Under the pieces are notes generated by a model. That model saw only the letters and a list, made by a program, of their open reading frames with translations. It did no database searches and was not told the origin of the DNA. Shown one piece after another: positions 24,720-29,085 of a stretch of 29,085 bases of DNA (position 1 is the stretch's first letter; every line of letters begins with the position of its first letter). Source of the stretch: Kiritimatiellia bacterium (lineage in GTDB: Bacteria; Verrucomicrobiota; Kiritimatiellia; RFP12; UBA1067). The DNA lies in assembly GCA_016302985.1 (NCBI GenBank), contig JAEDMN010000008.1, positions 1-29,085 on the forward strand. The letters are read 5' to 3'. Made by a program: the position numbers and the translations under genes.

Positions 24720-27146
24720 TCAACCCGCCATCCCGCGCAGGGTCCGGCGGTCCAGCTTGGCCATCGCGTTGCGCGGCAGGCGGTCCAGACGCACCAGGCG
24801 CCGCGGCACCTGGTAGGCCGCGAGCCGCGCGGACAGGTCCTTCAGATAGGCGGTCTCGTCGAAATCCGGCGCGGCGGCGACGTAGAACAGCACGGGGGCC
24901 ATGCCCAGCACCGGATCCGGAGCCCCGACACACGCGCATTCGCGCACACCCGGATAGTCCTGGGCCACGCGTTCGACCTCGACCGGCGCGACCTTCTCGC
25001 CGCCGGTGTTGATGATGTCGTCCGCCCGGCCCAGCATGTGGACGAAGCCCGCGTCGTCGACATACGCGAGGTCGTTGGTCACCAGCCACTCCCCCTGGAT
25101 CGCGTCGGCCGTCGCCGCGGGCAGGTCGAAGTAGCCGCTCATGCGCATGCCGCCCTTCAGGGCCATGCGCCCCGCATCGCGCGCGGCGCGCGCCAGGCCG
25201 AACGCCCCCGCGGCATCGAGCGTCCCCAGCTCCACGCCCGCGACGGGACGACCGAGCGTGTCCAGCTTGTCCGCCGCCTCCGGATCGGAGAACGTCAGGA
25301 AGATGGCGCCGCCCGTCTCGGACGACCCCCACGTGTTGACGAGCCGCACCCGCGGCAGCTCGGCGATGAGCCGCCGCTTCATCGGCACGGGCACCGATCC
25401 CGCGCCGAACTCGAGGTAGCGCAGGCCGCCCAGAACCGCGGCGAAGCGGTCGCCCATCTGCTCCAGCATCAGGTCCGCGGCCGTCGGCACGCAGACCATG
25501 CCCGTGCAGGCGAAGTCGCGCAGGCTGCGTTCGGTCGCCTGCGCGAACGCGAGGCCGTCCTGGATGACCACGGCGGCGCCGATCGACAGCGCGGTGCGCA
25601 GCACCCGCATGCCGACCGAATGGTTCAGGGGGATGGGGATCAGCACCGTGTCGTCGGCGCGCATGTCCACGCCCTTCCAGGTGTGGCGGACGATCTCGCG
25701 GACCGCGCCCTGCGACAGCATCGCCCCCTTGGGCGTGCCCGTCGTGCCGGTGGTGAACAGAATCTCGGCGATCTCGCCGTCCCCGCGGACGGCCGGACGG
25801 GGCGGCTCGGCGGGCGACCCGTCGCGGGCGATCCCGGCCAGGACCTCCGCCGTGAGGACGGCCTTCGGCCCCAGGTACTTCACCAGCGGCTCCAGGGCCG
25901 CGTCCCTGATATGGCGGTCGAACGGCGCGGTGACGGCGCCGACGAGCTGGGCAGCCAGCAGCGCGACGACGTAGTCCGGCGACGCGACCGCGGCGAGCAT
26001 CACCTTGTCGCCCGGGGCGACGGACAGCCGGTCCCGCAGCGCGTCCGCGCAGTGCGCCACGCGGTCGCGCACCTCCCGGTACGTCAGGCGCAGGTCCCCG
26101 CAGCCCAGGCAGAGCGCGTCGGGCCGGGCCGCGGCCCGCGCCAGGAAGTTCTCGATCCAGCTCCCGCCGATCCGGTCGCCCCCGCCCCGGCAGTCGGCCA
26201 CGAGCGCGGCCATCGCGGCGGGACTGTTGAAGTTCGCGGGCGTGATCCGGTCGTAGGGGATCTCGATCGCGAAGGCCGCCTTCAGGGACGTCACGGCCTG
26301 CATCATCGCCAGGGAGTCGAGCAGCCCGTCGTCCGCCATGCGGTCCGAGCGCGAGAAGTCGACGCCGGGCAGCTTCTCGGCCAGCAGCTCCCGGACCCGC
26401 CGGAGCAGGTCCGGGTCGACGGCGGACGCGTCCGGCGCCGCGGCGCCGTCCAGACCGGCCGCCCGCCGGGACGCGGCGTGCTTCGCCGACCGGAAGACGC
26501 GGCGCGAGGTGTTCATCATCAGGACCACGGCCGGATTTCCGCCCACGACCTGCCGCGGCGCGACGTCGCGCATCACCATCGCGCCCATCGAGACGACCGC
26601 GTCGTCGCCGACTTCGACCTCCTCGCGCACGGCGGCCGAGATGCCGAGGAAGACGTTCCGGCCGACGCGGCAGGAGCCCGCCAGCATCGCGTAGGAGCTG
26701 ATCTGCGCGTTCGCCCCGACCACCGCGTCGTGGCCGATCGTGGCGTAGGTCTGGATCCAGACGTTGTCGCCGACTTCCGCGTCCGCCGAGACGACCGCGC
26801 CGAGCCGGATGACCACGCCGGCGCCGAGCTTCGCCGTCGGGCTGACATGCGCCATCGGATGCACGATGGTCGCCAGCGGGAAGCCGTGCGCCCGCACCTT
26901 GTCCGCCATCAGCATGCGGTAGTAGGGTTCGCCGGACGCGATCGCGACCTCCGCCGCGTCCGCGGCGAAGGCCGCGCCGAACGCGTCCAGGGGCAGCATG
27001 CGGTGGTTCCGGAACGTCCCGGCCGGCCGCGTGTCGTCGATGAAGACGATCTCGGTCCAGCGCCCCGCCAGGTCGGGGAAGCGCTCCACCATCTCCAGCA
27101 GCTCCTTGCCGGAGCCGCCCGTGCCGTAGATTCCCAGGGTCTTCAT
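24720..27146 (-). CDS. Trifunctional fusion: PglD/NeuD-like acyltransferase, carrier protein, adenylating enzyme
   Basis: An 808-residue protein from the ATG at 27146, overlapping the upstream stop by four bases. Part 1 (about 1-212) is a NeuD/PglD-type sugar N-acyltransferase: an N-terminal IYGTGGSGKELLEM nucleotide-sugar fold and a left-handed hexapeptide helix with likely catalytic His139 (TIGHD), ending VVGGNPA. Part 2 (about 244-318) is an acyl/peptidyl carrier domain with the phosphopantetheine site Ser278 in LLDSLAMM. Part 3 (about 328-808) is a complete adenylating enzyme: TTGTTGTPKG (465-474), NTWGSSETG (604-612), LGRADDIINTGGEK (705-718) and catalytic Lys797 in NAMAKLDR. The order suggests that an acid is activated, loaded on the built-in carrier and passed to an amino-sugar. 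The aminotransferase directly upstream would supply that amino-sugar. The acyl group is unknown. Confidence 0.9.
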   Translation of the reverse strand: MKTLGIYGTGGSGKELLEMVERFPDLAGRWTEIVFIDDTRPAGTFRNHRMLPLDAFGAAFAADAAEVAIASGEPYYRMLMADKVRAHGFPLATIVHPMAHVSPTAKLGAGVVIRLGAVVSADAEVGDNVWIQTYATIGHDAVVGANAQISSYAMLAGSCRVGRNVFLGISAAVREEVEVGDDAVVSMGAMVMRDVAPRQVVGGNPAVVLMMNTSRRVFRSAKHAASRRAAGLDGAAAPDASAVDPDLLRRVRELLAEKLPGVDFSRSDRMADDGLLDSLAMMQAVTSLKAAFAIEIPYDRITPANFNSPAAMAALVADCRGGGDRIGGSWIENFLARAAARPDALCLGCGDLRLTYREVRDRVAHCADALRDRLSVAPGDKVMLAAVASPDYVVALLAAQLVGAVTAPFDRHIRDAALEPLVKYLGPKAVLTAEVLAGIARDGSPAEPPRPAVRGDGEIAEILFTTGTTGTPKGAMLSQGAVREIVRHTWKGVDMRADDTVLIPIPLNHSVGMRVLRTALSIGAAVVIQDGLAFAQATERSLRDFACTGMVCVPTAADLMLEQMGDRFAAVLGGLRYLEFGAGSVPVPMKRRLIAELPRVRLVNTWGSSETGGAIFLTFSDPEAADKLDTLGRPVAGVELGTLDAAGAFGLARAARDAGRMALKGGMRMSGYFDLPAATADAIQGEWLVTNDLAYVDDAGFVHMLGRADDIINTGGEKVAPVEVERVAQDYPGVRECACVGAPDPVLGMAPVLFYVAAAPDFDETAYLKDLSARLAAYQVPRRLVRLDRLPRNAMAKLDRRTLRGMAG

Positions 27147-28228
27147 TCCGCGATCTCCTTCACGCACCGCGCGATCTCCCGCACGGTCTCGGGCGCCAGC
27201 CCGTAGTAGGTCGGCAGCGTCAGCACGCGCCGCGCGGCGTCCTCCGCCACCGGACACGTCCCGCGCGCGTAGACATACGGCGCGAAGTCCGTCAGCAGCG
27301 GGTAGAAGTAGCGGCGGGCGAAGACATTGCACGCCTTCAGCCCCTCATAGACGCGTTCGCGCGTCTCGAAGTCCTTCAGCAGCACGGGGCAGTACGCGCA
27401 GTTCAGCGACTTGTCCAGGCAGGTCACGGACGGGCAGTCCGCGAAGGCCTCCGCGTACGCCGCGTGCACGCGCCGCCGCCAGTCCAGCAGGTCGTCGATC
27501 TTCTTCAGGCACTCGAGCCCCATCAGGGCCTGCAGCTCGTTCATCTTCGCGTTCGTCCCCACGTCCACGCACTCCAGCTCGCTGTGAATCGCGAAGTTGC
27601 GCAGGTCGAAGAGCTGTTGCTGGAGCGCGGCGTCGCGGAACACGAGCAGGCCGCCCTCGCACGAGTGGAAGAGCTTGGTGGGGTGCAGCGAGAACATCGA
27701 CATGTCGCCGTGCCGGTGGAGGTCCGTGCCGAACGCGTGCGCCGCGTCGTAGACGATCTTCACGCCGTACTTCTCGCCCAGCCGGCGGAAGCCCTCCACG
27801 TCGCAGGCGTTGCCGTAGACGTGGACGGGGACGATGGCCTTCGTGCGCGGCGTGATCAGCTTCTCCGCGGCCGCGGGCGAGAGGCAGAGCGTCTCCGGGT
27901 CGACGTCGGCGAAGACCGGCAGCGCGCCGATGCGCCGCAGCGCGTGGCTCGTGGCGACGAACGTGAACGGCGTCGTGATCACCTCGCCGCCCGCGAGGCC
28001 GAGCGCCTGGAAGCCGATCTCGAGGGCCAGCGTCCCGTTGCTGAAGAGCGCGAGGTTCGTCTCGGGCACCCCGAGGCGGGCCGCCAGCGCCGAATGGAAC
28101 CGCCGGTGCACGGGCCCGTTGTTGGTCAGCCACTGGTTCGCCCAGATCTCCTCGCAGCCCTTCTTGAAGGACTCGAGGTCGGGCAGGTACGGGCGCGTGA
28201 CGAGGATGGGTTGATCGAAGCGTTTCAT
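27143..28228 (-). CDS. DegT/DnrJ/EryC1/StrS-family sugar aminotransferase
   Basis: A 361-residue PLP enzyme starting at the ATG at 28228, with GAGGTG about seven bases upstream. It resembles VioA/FdtB-type enzymes: LTNNGPVHRRF near the start, LFSNGTLALEIGFQALGL, VYDAAHAFGT with Asp161, and the PLP lysine K185 in SLHPTKLFHSCEGG. It would aminate a 4-keto-6-deoxy (or 3-keto) nucleotide sugar, using glutamate as the usual donor. It sits 8 bases after the GT2 gene and overlaps the fused acyltransferase gene by four bases, as VioA-VioB or PglE-PglD pairs do, which supports a pathway to an N-acylated amino-sugar. The sugar and the carbon position are inferred. Confidence 0.9.
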   Translation of the reverse strand: MKRFDQPILVTRPYLPDLESFKKGCEEIWANQWLTNNGPVHRRFHSALAARLGVPETNLALFSNGTLALEIGFQALGLAGGEVITTPFTFVATSHALRRIGALPVFADVDPETLCLSPAAAEKLITPRTKAIVPVHVYGNACDVEGFRRLGEKYGVKIVYDAAHAFGTDLHRHGDMSMFSLHPTKLFHSCEGGLLVFRDAALQQQLFDLRNFAIHSELECVDVGTNAKMNELQALMGLECLKKIDDLLDWRRRVHAAYAEAFADCPSVTCLDKSLNCAYCPVLLKDFETRERVYEGLKACNVFARRYFYPLLTDFAPYVYARGTCPVAEDAARRVLTLPTYYGLAPETVREIARCVKEIAE

Positions 28229-28236
28229 GGGGCACC

Positions 28237-29058
28237 TCAGGCTTTGGAGAAGGAGACCCTGATTCGGCGTCCCCTCCAGAAATAGGGGATCGAGAACGAG
28301 AAGATCTTCTTCCCCTCGTGCGGCAGGTACAGGTGGCGGAACTTCCGGGTGAAGCGGAATCCGAGGAAGCGGTCGATCCGGAAATACCACTCCTGCAGCT
28401 GGCGCTCCTGCTCGGCGAGCGCGAGGGAGGACCAGATGCCGGTGCCGGTGCGGCGGCAGACGCTCATCGGGCGCGAGAAGTAGAAGATCTTCCCGCGGGA
28501 CAGGTAGAAGTAGAAGTCGCAGACGTCCCGGCGGATGAACGCCCGCTCCGCCGGCGTCATCTCCGGAAGGAGGTTGCGGTGGAGCGTCGAGGAGAGGTGG
28601 CAGAACTGCGTGGTGTAGATGTCGTAGATCCGGCTGCCGCCCTTCACCTGGCGGCCCTTCACCTGCAGCAGCTCCCCCGCCGCGTCGCGGTACTCGCACG
28701 CGTGCGCGCACAACGTGCACGCGGGGTGCGCCTCGAGCGCGTCCACCTGCAGCTGGAGCTTGTCCGCCGCGCACCAGTAGTCGTCGCCCTCGAGCAGATG
28801 GTAGTACGGCGTGTCGATCCGGTCGGCGATTTCGAGGAAGCCGCTCCGTCCCTGCCGGTAGTAGTTTTCCGCGTGCAGCACGGGGACGACGCGCGGGTCC
28901 CGCGCGGCGTACCGCCGCACGATGTCGGCCGTCCCGTCGGTGGACGCGTCGTCGATGACGATCACCCGGATCGGGAACGACGTCTTCTGCCCCAGCACGC
29001 TGTCCAGGCAGCGCGCGATGTTGTCCGCGTGGTTGTAGGTGATGACGACCACGGTCAC
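28237..29058 (-). CDS. GT2-family glycosyltransferase, 5' end possibly cut by the window
   Basis: At least 273 residues. It shows the GT-A landmarks: VVVITYNHADNIARCLDSVL at the start, IVIDDASTDGTADIV, and LLEGDDYW as the DxD-type metal and nucleotide-sugar site. A GTG at 29058 can serve as start, with GGAGG eleven bases before it. The frame is open to the window edge and reads PARPEAKPL just upstream, so the true start may lie outside. The C-terminal third is rich in aromatic and basic residues, which may touch the membrane. It would add a sugar to the cluster's glycan in the cytoplasm. It is followed by the aminotransferase after 8 bases. Confidence 0.88.
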   Translation of the reverse strand: MTVVVITYNHADNIARCLDSVLGQKTSFPIRVIVIDDASTDGTADIVRRYAARDPRVVPVLHAENYYRQGRSGFLEIADRIDTPYYHLLEGDDYWCAADKLQLQVDALEAHPACTLCAHACEYRDAAGELLQVKGRQVKGGSRIYDIYTTQFCHLSSTLHRNLLPEMTPAERAFIRRDVCDFYFYLSRGKIFYFSRPMSVCRRTGTGIWSSLALAEQERQLQEWYFRIDRFLGFRFTRKFRHLYLPHEGKKIFSFSIPYFWRGRRIRVSFSKA

Positions 29059-29085
29059 GAGGGGCTTCGCCTCCGGCCGCGCGGG

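Overview
The window is high-GC bacterial DNA. One gene lies on the + strand at the left edge; everything else is on the - strand. No tRNA, rRNA, CRISPR array, insertion sequence or phage gene was seen. Several traits suggest a member of the PVC superphylum, probably Kiritimatiellota or Verrucomicrobiota: giant secreted beta-sandwich proteins (Calx-beta, putative Ig/He_PIG and InlB-type repeats), a Hanks-type kinase encoded with an ECF sigma factor, and promoters whose -10 box sits six bases before the ATG. The assignment comes from gene style and is moderate in confidence.

Layout from left to right. (1) 65-1129 (+): a protein made of two tandem copies of a PD-(D/E)XK-like nuclease fold. (2) 1146-1353 (-): a 3' remnant of a lost gene, possibly a hydrolase. 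(3) 1357-18668 (-): a surface/envelope gene cluster. In transcription order it encodes a 12-cysteine secreted protein, a parvulin-type PPIase lipoprotein, a giant protein with two thioredoxin folds plus Calx-beta, a giant Calx-beta protein, a giant He_PIG/InlB-repeat protein, and three single-pass membrane proteins, two of them with HEAT-like domains and a matching acidic C-terminal tail. (4) 19162-21182 (-): a Ser/Thr kinase with one transmembrane segment, translationally coupled to an ECF sigma factor, with its own promoter and a strong intrinsic terminator. (5) 21217-29058 (-): a tightly packed polysaccharide cluster. In transcription order it encodes a GT2 glycosyltransferase, a DegT-family sugar aminotransferase, a fused acyltransferase-carrier-protein-adenylating enzyme, a PaaK/CapK-like adenylating enzyme, a polysaccharide pyruvyl transferase and a GT4 glycosyltransferase.

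How they may work together (inference). The polysaccharide genes fit the synthesis of a glycan bearing an amino-sugar N-acylated with an unusual acyl group, plus pyruvyl decoration. The surface cluster groups a disulfide-rich exported protein with enzymes of the kind that fold such proteins (PPIase, two CxxC thioredoxin domains) and with very large modular surface proteins that share C-terminal modules. The kinase/sigma pair between the two clusters is a natural candidate regulator of one or both.

The two best candidates for undescribed systems are the surface cluster with its dedicated folding proteins, and the trifunctional acyl-sugar enzyme.
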